Positions 39,770 to 47,660 are shown, counted from the stretch's first letter. The stretch: 64,000 nt of DNA from Hyalangium ruber (GCF_034259325.1 NZ_JAXIVS010000001.1:1-64000); one strand, 5' to 3'. The notes: generated by a model not told the origin, from the sequence alone. Made by a program: numbers and translations.

Positions 39770-40372
39770 ATGTCTGTCTCCTCGTACCGCCATCTGGCCC
39801 TGGCCTGCCTCACCGGATGCCTCGTCGCATGTACCGCCGGAGCCAAGGAGAAGCGCCCCCCGGCACCCTCCACCCCCGCCAAGACCGCCGCCCCTCCCCG
39901 GAGCACGCCGCCTCCCGATGCGTTCGCGCGGGACATGATCGAGGCGCACAACCAGGCGCGCGCCGCCGCGAAGCCCACGCCCAAGCCCGCCCTCCCCCCG
40001 CTCCAGTGGTCCGCGGAGGCCGCGAAGACGGCGGAGGCCTATGCCGCCCAATGCACCTTCGAGCACAACCCCCACCGGGGCACCCTGGGCGAGAACCTGG
40101 CCGCCGCCAGCCCGGGCGCCTGGAAGACGCAGGACGTGGTGAAGGACTGGAACGCCGAGGCCGCCCACTACAACCTCTCCAAGAACAGCTGCGCGCCCGG
40201 CAAGGTGTGCGGCCACTACACGCAGCTGGTGTGGCGCAACACCACCCACGTGGGCTGCGCCAAGAAGACCTGCACGAAGAACTCGCCGTTCGGCAAGGAG
40301 TTCCCCACCTGGGAGTTCTGGGTCTGCAACTACGCGCCACCGGGCAACTTCGTGAAGCAGAAGCCCTACTGA
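39770..40372 (+). CDS. CAP/SCP-domain lipoprotein
   Basis: The 200-residue protein has a lipobox (LVAC, Cys about 21), a Pro-rich linker, and a CAP domain (about residues 52-200). Landmarks are HNQARAAAKP, AAQCTFEHN, GENLAA, CGHYTQLVW with the conserved His, and a C-terminal WVCNYAPPGNF. It is the PR-1/SCP fold with probable disulfides. Bacterial CAP proteins are secreted and mostly of unknown function. Convergent with xerC and divergent from hslV. Confidence 0.88.
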   Translation: MSVSSYRHLALACLTGCLVACTAGAKEKRPPAPSTPAKTAAPPRSTPPPDAFARDMIEAHNQARAAAKPTPKPALPPLQWSAEAAKTAEAYAAQCTFEHNPHRGTLGENLAAASPGAWKTQDVVKDWNAEAAHYNLSKNSCAPGKVCGHYTQLVWRNTTHVGCAKKTCTKNSPFGKEFPTWEFWVCNYAPPGNFVKQKPY

Positions 40373-40382
40373 GCGCGGCGGC

Positions 40383-41285
40383 CTACGCCCTCGGGTGGGC
40401 CGCGTCGTAGATCTGCTGCAGCTGCTCCACCGTCACGTGCGTATAGCGCTGCGTGGTGGACAGGCTCGCGTGCCCCAGCAGCTCCTGGATGCTGCGGATG
40501 TCCGCCCCGCCTCCCAGCAGGTGCGTGGCGAACGAGTGGCGAAGCGCGTGCGGGCTCACCTTGCGCGCCAGCGCGAGCCGCACCACGTACGCGTCCAGGT
40601 GCCGCGCGATGCTGCGCGGAGTCAGTCGCCCGCCCTTGTAGTTGAGGAACAGCGCATCCGGGTCCTGCCCCGCCCTCTGCGTGGCCAGCAGCTCCCCGCG
40701 CCGCACCAGGTACGCCTCCAGCGCGCGGATGGCCTGCGCGTTCACCGGAACGAGTCGCTCCTTGCTCCCCTTGCCCATCACCCGGACGATGCGCCCGCTC
40801 CGGTCCACCTCCAGCAGGTTCAGCCCGCACAGCTCGCTGATGCGCAGGCCGCCGCCGTACAGCATCTCCAGGATGGCCCGGTCCCTCAGCCCCAGCACCG
40901 TCTTGAGCGACGGCATCTCCAGGATGGCGAACACCTCATCCACCGGCAGCACCTTGGGCAGGCTCTTGGGCAGCTTGGGGCTCTTCACCAGCTTGGCGGG
41001 GCTCGCCGACAGCAGCTTCTGCCGCACCAGGTACTTGTAGAAGGACTTGATGCTCGCCAGCCGCCGCCCCCGGCTCGACGCGGCGTGATCCACCGCCAAC
41101 GTGCCCAGGTAGCCTCGAATCGCCGCGTGCGTGCCCGCAAGCAGCGTCAGCTTCATCGTCCCCACCAGGTACCGCTCGAAGTCGAGCAGATCGATCAGGT
41201 AGTTACGCACCGTGTGCGGCGACGCCCCCTTCTCGTCCTCGAGGTGGGAGCGGAACTTCTGTAGCAGCGGTGAGAGCTCCTCCAT
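40383..41285 (-). CDS. xerC: Tyrosine recombinase XerC
   Basis: The 300-residue recombinase has a SAM-like N-terminal domain (about residues 1-90) and a catalytic domain with the RKHRHY set: Arg in GGGLRISELCGL, Lys in MGKGSKERLVPV, HALRHSFATHLL, and GHASLSTTQRYTHV with the nucleophile Tyr. With XerD it resolves chromosome dimers at dif. No dif-like site was recognised in the window. It is close to hslVU, a common chromosomal arrangement. Confidence 0.93.
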   Translation of the reverse strand: MEELSPLLQKFRSHLEDEKGASPHTVRNYLIDLLDFERYLVGTMKLTLLAGTHAAIRGYLGTLAVDHAASSRGRRLASIKSFYKYLVRQKLLSASPAKLVKSPKLPKSLPKVLPVDEVFAILEMPSLKTVLGLRDRAILEMLYGGGLRISELCGLNLLEVDRSGRIVRVMGKGSKERLVPVNAQAIRALEAYLVRRGELLATQRAGQDPDALFLNYKGGRLTPRSIARHLDAYVVRLALARKVSPHALRHSFATHLLGGGADIRSIQELLGHASLSTTQRYTHVTVEQLQQIYDAAHPRA

Positions 41286-41433
41286 GGCCCCTCAGCGTAG
41301 ACGTCCCCGTCCACCCTACCAACTTTCCCCACCTGTGACGTTCAGGTAGGACCCGTGGAATTCAGCTTTAATTCGAATTTCCAGGAGTGACGGTTCTTAA
41401 CAGACACAGTACACTGCCTCTCCAGCACCGGCC

Positions 41434-41455
41434 GTTGCCCAGGGCCGTGGGCAAC
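41434..41455 (+). promoter_or_regulatory. Hairpin in the PilZ-gene leader
   Basis: GTTGCCC (41434-41440) and GGGCAAC (41449-41455) form a 7-bp perfect stem with an 8-base loop. It ends 4 bases before CAGGAGAG, which serves GTG 41471. A stem this close to the ribosome site could modulate translation or be an operator. A second dyad, ACCTG-N7-CAGGT, lies at 41331-41347. No promoter is certain. Confidence 0.5.
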
Positions 41456-41470
41456 CCAGGAGAGCACACC

Positions 41471-41776
41471 GTGTCTGAACACGAACGGCGCCGTCACCGA
41501 CGCTACCCCCTGCGCCTGGCCATCAAGGTTCACCGCGGCAGCGATGAGCTGAGCGCCGACATCATCAACGCCTCGGTGAGTGGCTGCCTGTTGTTGATGG
41601 CCGCGCCGCTGGACGCCGGCGAGCTGCTCGAGGTGAGCATCCCCGAGATGATGCTGCCCCGCGCCCGCCTCAAGGTGCTCCGCAGCGAGCCGACGCCCAC
41701 CGGCTTCATGGTGGCCACGTGCTTCGACGCGATGATGGCCGACGAGCCTTCCATCAGTCAGCTTTCCGAAAAGTAA
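41471..41776 (+). CDS. PilZ-domain protein (c-di-GMP binding)
   Basis: GTG 41471 follows CAGGAGAG and removes an N-terminal extension of unprotein-like sequence. The 101-residue product is nearly all PilZ domain. The RxxxR motif is RRHRRYPLRL and the second motif is INASVSGCLLL (D/N-x-S-x-x-G). Both are the c-di-GMP contact elements, so binding is likely. It may control a partner in trans. It is the first plus-strand gene before the prenyltransferase fusion; a functional tie is only inferred. Confidence 0.88.
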   Translation: MSEHERRRHRRYPLRLAIKVHRGSDELSADIINASVSGCLLLMAAPLDAGELLEVSIPEMMLPRARLKVLRSEPTPTGFMVATCFDAMMADEPSISQLSEK

Positions 41777-41855
41777 GAATTCAGTAATCGCGGGCGTTGA
41801 ACTCCCGCTCAGGATCATCGAATAATTGCGGTACGGGTTGAATCTGTTGAGGGCT

Positions 41856-41880
41856 GTCAGGGATCGCAAGTCCCCCTGAC
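41856..41880. promoter_or_regulatory. Hairpin upstream of the prenyltransferase fusion gene
   Basis: GTCAGGG (41856-41862) / CCCTGAC (41874-41880) forms a 7-bp stem with an 11-base loop, 73 bp before ATG 41954. The surrounding 41777-41953 gap is more AT-rich than the genes. It may be a terminator for the PilZ gene, an attenuator or an operator. Confidence 0.45.
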
Positions 41881-41953
41881 AAGAGCCGCGCAGCCGGGGG
41901 GAAGTAACCGACACCACTCAGGCCGACGCCAAGAACGATTGAGAGGAAGCAAG

Positions 41954-43783
41954 ATGACACGGGTCATGGAGCATCTGAAGGCGCAGAAAGAGACCTTCGC
42001 CGTATCGCCCTTCGTGACCTTCCTCCGAGACTCATCGTTCTCTCCGCAGGTCCGCCTGCGCTTCCTGCCCTCGGTGGCACCGCTGGTCATGGGCTCCAGC
42101 GAGCTGGGCGCCAGCCTCCGCGGCGAGGAGCCCGCCCCGCAGCAGTCCTTCCTCGAGAGCCCGCACTGGGCGCCGTTCCTCAAGGACCTGCAGGCGTTGG
42201 ACCTGCACTCGGTGGCCAACGTCAACTCGATGCTGCAGCTCCTGTGGGGCGAGGACTGTGGCCCCGTCCGCGAGACGCTCTACGACATCATCTCGCTGGC
42301 CACGGACGCCAACCCCGTACGCCGCCAGGTGCTGCTGCTGGCCCTGGAGGCCGTCGGCAACGAGTGTCTGGGCGCGCTGGAGCAGGTAGCGCGCGAGTTC
42401 GAGGCCAGCACCCGCAAGCAGCTGTCCTGCATCCGCTCGATGCGCTCTCTCTTCGACCTGCGTCCCCTGCGCGACGCCACCGTCGAGATGGATCTGCTGC
42501 CGGAGATGGAGCAGGAGTCGCTGGCCATCATCGATGAAGTCTTCGCCATGACGGGCCACGTGGCCGACCACCTGCTCGACTACGTCATGCGCTGGTTCGA
42601 GAACCAGGAGAAGCCCTCGCGGCCGCCCTCCATCTCCGACTGGATCGCCGCGCAGAGCTTCCAGGAGTTCGGCTTCGCGCGCATCGAGGCCCTGTGCCGC
42701 TCCTCGGGCTTCAGCTCCGCCGACACCGAGAAGGTGCAGCGCTACTTCGACTTCATGACGAAGTCGTGGAACACGCGCCTCATCGGCGAGGCCTCGCCCT
42801 GGAAGTCCGACATCTCGGATGACCACACCCCGTTCGAGCTCTCCATCGCGCTGGAGGCCGACCGCCCCGAGATCCGCTTCCTGATCGAGGCGCAGAACAG
42901 CCCCACCTCCCTGCAGACGAGCTGGGATGATGGCCTGGCCATCAACGAGCGCCTGAACAAGGAGCTCGGCGTTCCGCTCGACAGCTTCAACACGGTCAAG
43001 GACCTGTTCGAGCCGAAGAACCCCGAGGCGCGCTTCTCGCTCTGGCACGCCTTCTGCCTCAAGCCGGACGGGCGCGCGGAGATCAAGGTCTACCTCAACC
43101 CGCTGGCGCGCGGCCCGGAGCACGCCAACACCCTGGTGAAGGAGGCGCTGGCGCGCCTGGGCTTCGCCAACGCCTGGCGCTTCCTCTCCGAGGTCGTCAT
43201 GCGCCGGGGCGCCTTGGATCAGCCGCTCTACTTCTCGTTGGACCTCTCGGGCCAGGCCGTCTCCCGCGTGAAGATCTACGTGGCCCACCGCGACGCGGCC
43301 TTCGAGGACATCGAGGCCGCCATGTCCCTGGCCAAGGAGTACAAGCAGGGCGAGGCGCGCGCCTTCTGCGAGTCCATCCAGGGCGAGTTCACCGCGCAGC
43401 GCTCGACGCTGACGTGCTGGGCCTTCACCTCGGACGACGACGACAAGCCCTACAGCGTGACGCTGCACTGCCCCATCCGCTGCTACGCCGACAACGACCG
43501 GGACGCGCTGCGCCGCATCCGCACGGTGCTGGACCCCAAGAGCCACGCGGTGCTGGACCGGACCGCCTGGGCGCTGGCCAACCAGACCGGCCGGCGGCTC
43601 GACGAGGGCGTGGGGCTGATCCAGTGGGCCTCGATGCGCCGCGAGGGCGGTGCCGTGCGCGCCACCTTCTACCTGGCCGCCGAGGCCTACGGCTTCGTGG
43701 CCCCGCGCAACCAGGCGACCAGCTGGGAGTACGCCTCCGAGGTGCCAGGCGCCCAGGTCTTCCAGCTCAGCAGCGCCGCCTGA
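41954..43783 (+). CDS. Fusion: heme-oxygenase-like domain + DMATS-type aromatic prenyltransferase
   Basis: The 609-residue protein begins after GAGAGGAAG at ATG 41954. Residues about 1-215 are a helical domain of the heme-oxygenase-like superfamily, clearly paralogous to the gene at 45120 (shared PF--F--D-S, RL-F-P--APL-MG, HW---L-DL, L-LWG). It keeps one His (H71) and the LEA helix but has no His in residues about 155-200, where the paralogue has two. Residues about 225-609 are a DMATS/ABBA prenyltransferase. SDDHTPFELS places the indole-binding Glu at E295. EIRFLIEAQ (R308), EIKVYLNP (K378) and VKIYVAH (K440) are diphosphate-binding strands, with later YSVTLHCPIRCYAD and RATFYLA strands. 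It likely attaches a dimethylallyl group to an indole or similar aromatic. I know of no such fusion. Confidence 0.88.
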   Translation: MTRVMEHLKAQKETFAVSPFVTFLRDSSFSPQVRLRFLPSVAPLVMGSSELGASLRGEEPAPQQSFLESPHWAPFLKDLQALDLHSVANVNSMLQLLWGEDCGPVRETLYDIISLATDANPVRRQVLLLALEAVGNECLGALEQVAREFEASTRKQLSCIRSMRSLFDLRPLRDATVEMDLLPEMEQESLAIIDEVFAMTGHVADHLLDYVMRWFENQEKPSRPPSISDWIAAQSFQEFGFARIEALCRSSGFSSADTEKVQRYFDFMTKSWNTRLIGEASPWKSDISDDHTPFELSIALEADRPEIRFLIEAQNSPTSLQTSWDDGLAINERLNKELGVPLDSFNTVKDLFEPKNPEARFSLWHAFCLKPDGRAEIKVYLNPLARGPEHANTLVKEALARLGFANAWRFLSEVVMRRGALDQPLYFSLDLSGQAVSRVKIYVAHRDAAFEDIEAAMSLAKEYKQGEARAFCESIQGEFTAQRSTLTCWAFTSDDDDKPYSVTLHCPIRCYADNDRDALRRIRTVLDPKSHAVLDRTAWALANQTGRRLDEGVGLIQWASMRREGGAVRATFYLAAEAYGFVAPRNQATSWEYASEVPGAQVFQLSSAA

Positions 43784-43849
43784 ATGCCCCGGGAGCGGAC
43801 GCGCACAACGGATTGACGCGGCAAGCGGTTCGCGGGACTGTCGAAGCGA

Positions 43850-44275
43850 ATGGAAACCGCCACCACGCTTACCCTCGTTGCCTGCGGCCTCTTCTTCCTC
43901 ACGGGCCTGCTGACCGGCATCTGGAAGCACAGCGCGATGATGACGAACGCGTCCCGCATGGCGCCCACTTACGTGGACATCGCCCACCGCGCCTCGCTGC
44001 TCTACGCGTTCGCCTCGCTGGTGCTGCTGAAGTTCATCGAGTTCAGCCCGTTCCCCTCGTGGGTGAACACGACGGCTGCCGCGGCGCCGCTGCTCTTCTT
44101 CGCGGTGGCGATCGGTCGCTACCTGTCACTCGCGCGGAGCAACGAGACGGACAACCAGTACAAGCTCCCCCTCGACGCGACGCGGGTGGTGATGCCCATG
44201 CTGATCGTCGCCGAGGTGGGGGGCTTCGGGGTGCTGTTCGCCGGCTTCCTGCTGCGCCGCTTCGCCGGCTGGTAG
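43850..44275 (+). CDS. Four-helix membrane protein of unknown function
   Basis: The 141-residue protein has four membrane helices (about residues 6-26, 47-66, 75-95 and 112-136). Polar loops contain GIWKHSAMMTNASRM and YLSLARSNETDNQYKLP. The overall plan faintly recalls hydroxylaminobenzene-mutase-like small membrane proteins, but I cannot confirm this. It follows the prenyltransferase fusion by 66 bp on the same strand, so it may be co-transcribed and handle a lipophilic intermediate or product. Confidence 0.6.
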   Translation: METATTLTLVACGLFFLTGLLTGIWKHSAMMTNASRMAPTYVDIAHRASLLYAFASLVLLKFIEFSPFPSWVNTTAAAAPLLFFAVAIGRYLSLARSNETDNQYKLPLDATRVVMPMLIVAEVGGFGVLFAGFLLRRFAGW

Positions 44276-44336
44276 GAGGGAGCGCGCCTCGCGGCGCCGG
44301 CTCACCTCCCACCGGCCTTCAAGCCCAACGAGCGCG

Positions 44337-44933
44337 CTACTTCCAGCTCACGTGATACGTGCAGCTCGGGGCATTGCGGGCGCGGCACGCGGCCCGGTCA
44401 TGCACGATGGTGGCCGCGGGCTTGAACTTCTGCGCCGCGCCCGCCACCACGCCCTCATCGAAGGGGCACGGGTAGGGAGTGTCGGCCACCACGGTGATCT
44501 TGTTGGTCCCCGGGGTGATGAGGGGCTTGTAGTGGCCAATGCCCTCCGACATCTTCATGGTCGCCAGGTCGAACATGGACTGTTCGTTCAGGGCGTGGTT
44601 GAGGTGATAGGCCACGTCCATGCTGCCGAACATGGCGTTGATGTCGTTGATGTGCGGCGGCAGCTGCGCGGCCTTGATGACGTGCAGACCCACCTGGCGC
44701 AACGTGAAGTTGCCGAACTCCGCGTGGATGCGATCGAAGATGCGCAGGAAGCGGTCGAGCGGGTACCACCTGGCCGGCTCGAACTGCGCCATCATCGTGT
44801 CATCCGGAGTCCCAATCCCACCCTCCAGAAGGAACTTGCTGGCGATCAGGGTGAACGAACCAAAGCCACCCATGATGTTCTGCAGGTTCGCGCCCAGTAC
44901 CTGAAACTGCTTGAGATCATCCCTGTTCCACAT
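44337..44933 (-). CDS. V4R/HNOB-like ligand-binding protein
   Basis: The 198-residue protein carries ARWYPLDRFLRIFDRI in the middle, a DVAYHLNHAL helix near residue 112, and the C-terminal pattern YPCPFDEGVVAG...HDRAACRARNAPSCTYHVSW. The Cys-x-x-x-x-x-x-x-Cys-T-Y ending is typical of V4R/heme-NO-binding-like sensor domains common in myxobacteria. There is no output domain, so it may sense or carry a small hydrophobic molecule. It converges with the membrane-protein gene. Family assignment is tentative. Confidence 0.5.
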   Translation of the reverse strand: MWNRDDLKQFQVLGANLQNIMGGFGSFTLIASKFLLEGGIGTPDDTMMAQFEPARWYPLDRFLRIFDRIHAEFGNFTLRQVGLHVIKAAQLPPHINDINAMFGSMDVAYHLNHALNEQSMFDLATMKMSEGIGHYKPLITPGTNKITVVADTPYPCPFDEGVVAGAAQKFKPAATIVHDRAACRARNAPSCTYHVSWK

Positions 44934-45119
44934 TGGCTTCCTCTCCGCGGCGGCCTTGTATCAGGTCGTCACACTGCGCGGCCTTCGGTTACTCCAGCAC
45001 GTAGGGTCGAAGGTATCAAGGTTGTGTCATTTCGCGCCCGTCACGCCTGGCTGCCTCCTGGCCGCGATCGAGCCCCGGGAGAGATGAAAACCAGGAGCGC
45101 GAGCGACTAGACTGCCCGC

Positions 45120-45854
45120 ATGAACCGAGTTCTGGAGTACCTCGAGCAGAAACGGCAGGAGCTGGAGCAGCTGCCCTTCATCCTCTTCGTTCAGGACCGC
45201 TCCATTGATCCGTGGCAGCGCCTGAGCTTCGCGCCGTGCCTGGCGCCCATGACCATGGGCTTCGCGGACCTCATGGTCTACGGCCTGCGCGACGTCGATT
45301 CGAAGGATCCCGATCAGCAGACGCTCAACGCGCACACCGTCGTGGACGACCAGCACTGGCGCTACCTGCTGCAGGACCTGGAGACGCTGGGCATGAACGC
45401 GCCCATGAACTTCTCGGGGGCCTTGGAGCAGCTCTGGGGCAAGCACTGCGGGCAGACGCGCAACCTCATCTACACCACCATGGCGCTGGCGCGCGGCGCC
45501 ACGCCCATCATCCGCCTGGTCACCCTGGAGGCCATCGAGGTGGCCGCGGACGTGGGCTTCAGCAAGTTCCGCCAGGTGGGCCAGGAGATCGCCGCCAAGA
45601 CGGGCAAGAAGCTCATCTACTTCGGCCAGAGCCACCAGGACGTCGAGGATGAGCACGAGGCCATGGGCGCCAAGAGCATCCGCGGGCTCATCACCGCCCA
45701 CACGTGGACGCCCGAGGAAGAGAAGGTGGCCCTGCGCCACGTGGACCAGGTCAGCGCCTGCTTCACCGCCATGGGCGCCGAGCTGCTGGCCTACCTGCTC
45801 AAGGCGCGCGAGGCCGGGCCCTTCTGGCCCCTCAACCCGCCCAAGGCGGGCTAG
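45120..45854 (+). CDS. Stand-alone heme-oxygenase-like (TenA/iron-redox) enzyme
   Basis: The 244-residue helical protein has the metal-site pattern of the heme-oxygenase-like di-iron/TenA superfamily: HTVVDDQHWRYLLQDLETLG (about 72-91), VTLEAIEVA (E137, E140) and SHQDVEDEHEAMG (H172, H179). This is the intact-looking paralogue of the N-terminal domain in the fusion at 41954. Related enzymes perform O2-dependent oxidations such as N-oxygenation, decarboxylative cleavage or desaturation. It is followed by a strong terminator and converges with the styrene/indole monooxygenase gene. The reaction is unknown. Confidence 0.75.
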   Translation: MNRVLEYLEQKRQELEQLPFILFVQDRSIDPWQRLSFAPCLAPMTMGFADLMVYGLRDVDSKDPDQQTLNAHTVVDDQHWRYLLQDLETLGMNAPMNFSGALEQLWGKHCGQTRNLIYTTMALARGATPIIRLVTLEAIEVAADVGFSKFRQVGQEIAAKTGKKLIYFGQSHQDVEDEHEAMGAKSIRGLITAHTWTPEEEKVALRHVDQVSACFTAMGAELLAYLLKAREAGPFWPLNPPKAG

Positions 45855-45868
45855 TCCCCGAAGCGAAA

Positions 45869-45892
45869 GGAGCGGGGCCAAGGCCCCGCTCC
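45869..45892. terminator. Bidirectional intrinsic terminator
   Basis: GGAGCGGGGCC (45869-45879) and GGCCCCGCTCC (45882-45892) form an 11-bp perfect palindromic stem. It sits between convergent genes ending at 45854 (plus) and 45900 (minus). Confidence 0.85.
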
Positions 45893-45899
45893 AGCATCA

Positions 45900-47288
45900 T
45901 CAGGCGGCGATCTTGTACTCGGCCACCACCGGGTGACGCGGCTGCTGCCCGCGCAGCTGGCGGAACTCCTCGCGGGCCACGCCCATCGCGCCACCGGCCA
46001 CCGCGCGCATCCACGAGCGGCCCGTCACCTTCTCGATGAACTGGTGCATCCGGCGCCGGTCCGTGAGCAGCGGCGTGAGCAGCCCCGGATCATTGGCGTT
46101 CTCGACGAAGGCGTTGGCCAGCAGCTGCGGGCCGCTGCTGTTGTCGAAGCGCCCGTCGCTGCCGTACTGCGCGAGGAGGAAGTCGAACGCCGCCGGGGTC
46201 GGCGGCTCCAGCAGGCTGTGGTTGAAGGCGTACGTGTCGCGCCCGTGCCGCGCGTAGAAGCGCTCGAACGTCTCCGTCATCCACTGGGCGTCGAAGGGGC
46301 GATCCTCCTGGGAGAGGACGCACTCGACGAGGTTGCGCACCATCTTGTTGCCGTTGTTGGCGCCCTGGCCGCCGATGGGGTCCAGCGCCATGGCCGTGTC
46401 ACCCACGCACGTCACCAGCCGGCCCGAGGGCAGCTTCCCCACGGGGTTGCGCACGGTGGGGGCGAACTTGCCCACCAGCCAGCCCAGGGGGTCCGACAGC
46501 TCGGCGTTCTTGATCCACTCGTAGTCCCAGGGGGCGAACTCCTGGACGACCTTCTTGGCGGTCTCCAGCACCTGATCGCCCTGCTTCATGCCCTCGAAGC
46601 GATCCATCGGGCCGCCCGGCTTGGCCTCGAGGACGGCCGCCCAGCTCGGGCCCGCATCCTTGTGGTAGTAGGGCCCGAAGAAGATCTCACCCGCGGGGCC
46701 GATGATGTTCTGCTTCACCGGCGTGAACGGGATGCCGTCGAAGCCGTAGGGGATGCCCTTGATGCACACCATGGCCAGGTGGCGCTGCGGCTTGTCGTAG
46801 ATGCTGCGCGCCGCGTCCCGCTCGAAGAGCTTGCACAGGTCCGCGCGGCCCGTGGCGACGATGGTCAAGTCGTTCTCGGCGGCGATCTGATCCAGCCGCG
46901 CGACGTCCACCGACTCGATGACGATACGGCCACCGCGCTTGGTCAGCTCGTGCATCCACGCGTGGCTCTGCAGCCGCAGGTCGATGCCGAGGAACGGCCG
47001 GCGAAGGCGCCCCGCCAGGGTGAGCATGCGGTTGCCGGGCACCGGGCACATCGTGATGTGGGCACCCTCGCCCCAGGGCGCGTCGTTCTCCCAGGAGTTG
47101 AGGCCCAGCTCGTACTCGAACTGGAGCGCGATATCGAAGCGCTGCGCCGTCCCCGTGGGCCGGCTCTCGTTGAGCCACTGCTCCGGAGTCCGGTCCGAGT
47201 ACAGCGTGACCTGGTAACCCCACTTCAACAGCGCATGTGCAGCGAGAAGCCCAGCCTGACCGGAACCGATAATGGCAATGCTGCGCAT
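45900..47288 (-). CDS. Styrene/indole monooxygenase-like flavoprotein (StyA type)
   Basis: The 462-residue FAD protein has an N-terminal dinucleotide site (IIGSGQAGLLAAHALL) and the StyA-type signature VTLYSDRTPEQW. FERDAARSIYDKPQRHL and VCIKGIPYGF align with the corresponding region of styrene monooxygenase, and GDTAMALDPIGGQGANNG is the second FAD motif. StyA enzymes epoxidise styrene or indole using FADH2 supplied by a reductase (StyB). No reductase gene is adjacent, so one must act from elsewhere. Its neighbourhood suggests oxidation of an indole or of a prenyl double bond. Confidence 0.85.
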   Translation of the reverse strand: MRSIAIIGSGQAGLLAAHALLKWGYQVTLYSDRTPEQWLNESRPTGTAQRFDIALQFEYELGLNSWENDAPWGEGAHITMCPVPGNRMLTLAGRLRRPFLGIDLRLQSHAWMHELTKRGGRIVIESVDVARLDQIAAENDLTIVATGRADLCKLFERDAARSIYDKPQRHLAMVCIKGIPYGFDGIPFTPVKQNIIGPAGEIFFGPYYHKDAGPSWAAVLEAKPGGPMDRFEGMKQGDQVLETAKKVVQEFAPWDYEWIKNAELSDPLGWLVGKFAPTVRNPVGKLPSGRLVTCVGDTAMALDPIGGQGANNGNKMVRNLVECVLSQEDRPFDAQWMTETFERFYARHGRDTYAFNHSLLEPPTPAAFDFLLAQYGSDGRFDNSSGPQLLANAFVENANDPGLLTPLLTDRRRMHQFIEKVTGRSWMRAVAGGAMGVAREEFRQLRGQQPRHPVVAEYKIAA

Positions 47289-47500
47289 GTTGCCCTCCTA
47301 GGGGAGATGCTGGCTCGGGGAAGAGTGGCGGATGCGGCTTGCGCGCCTGAGCCGGAGACTTTGCAACGGTTATGCCCTACCCCCCGGATGCGACACACGG
47401 GGTACATTTCCCCCTACTGCTTGCTCGTTTCCTTCGAATTTTCCGATACAGGCAGACTGCACGCCCCCCGGAAGGGGCCTCCCTTCAGGCGGTTCCGTGA

Positions 47501-47542
47501 GCCGGAAAGATCCAATTCCATTGGGAAAATAGAATTTCCGGC
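47501..47542. promoter_or_regulatory. Nested palindrome, possible operator
   Basis: Outer arms GCCGGAAA (47501-47508) and TTTCCGGC (47535-47542) are perfect. Inside lies CCAAT (47512-47516) / ATTGG (47520-47524). It is about 210-250 bp upstream of the StyA-like start, so it could be a regulator site or a transcript structure. Confidence 0.5.
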
Positions 47543-47611
47543 ACAGCTAGACCTCAACGGAAGGCAGATGAACGTCGTTATCCCCGTTTAACCTACTTTC
47601 TCGTGGGGGGT

Positions 47612-47660
47612 CTTTCTGGCACTACGGGTCGTGGGTGACCCGTCCGGGTGGGGCAGAAAG
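47612..47660 (-). promoter_or_regulatory. Interrupted two-stem hairpin, terminator or attenuator
   Basis: CTTTCTG (47612-47618) pairs with CAGAAAG (47654-47660), and inside it ACGGGTC (47624-47630) pairs with GACCCGT (47637-47643). It is 96-144 bp past the stop of the minus-strand FAD monooxygenase and before the StyA-like gene, so it may limit read-through between them. Confidence 0.55.

Noticed and set aside
40383..41285. XerC-like gene as an integrase of a mobile island next to the pathway locus
   Set aside because: Length and sequence fit housekeeping XerC, and the hslVU neighbourhood is the normal chromosomal context. No flanking direct repeats were seen.
42032..43987. 651-codon minus-strand open frame opposite the prenyltransferase fusion
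   Set aside because: Antisense frame of a clear domain-bearing gene; no recognisable protein features.
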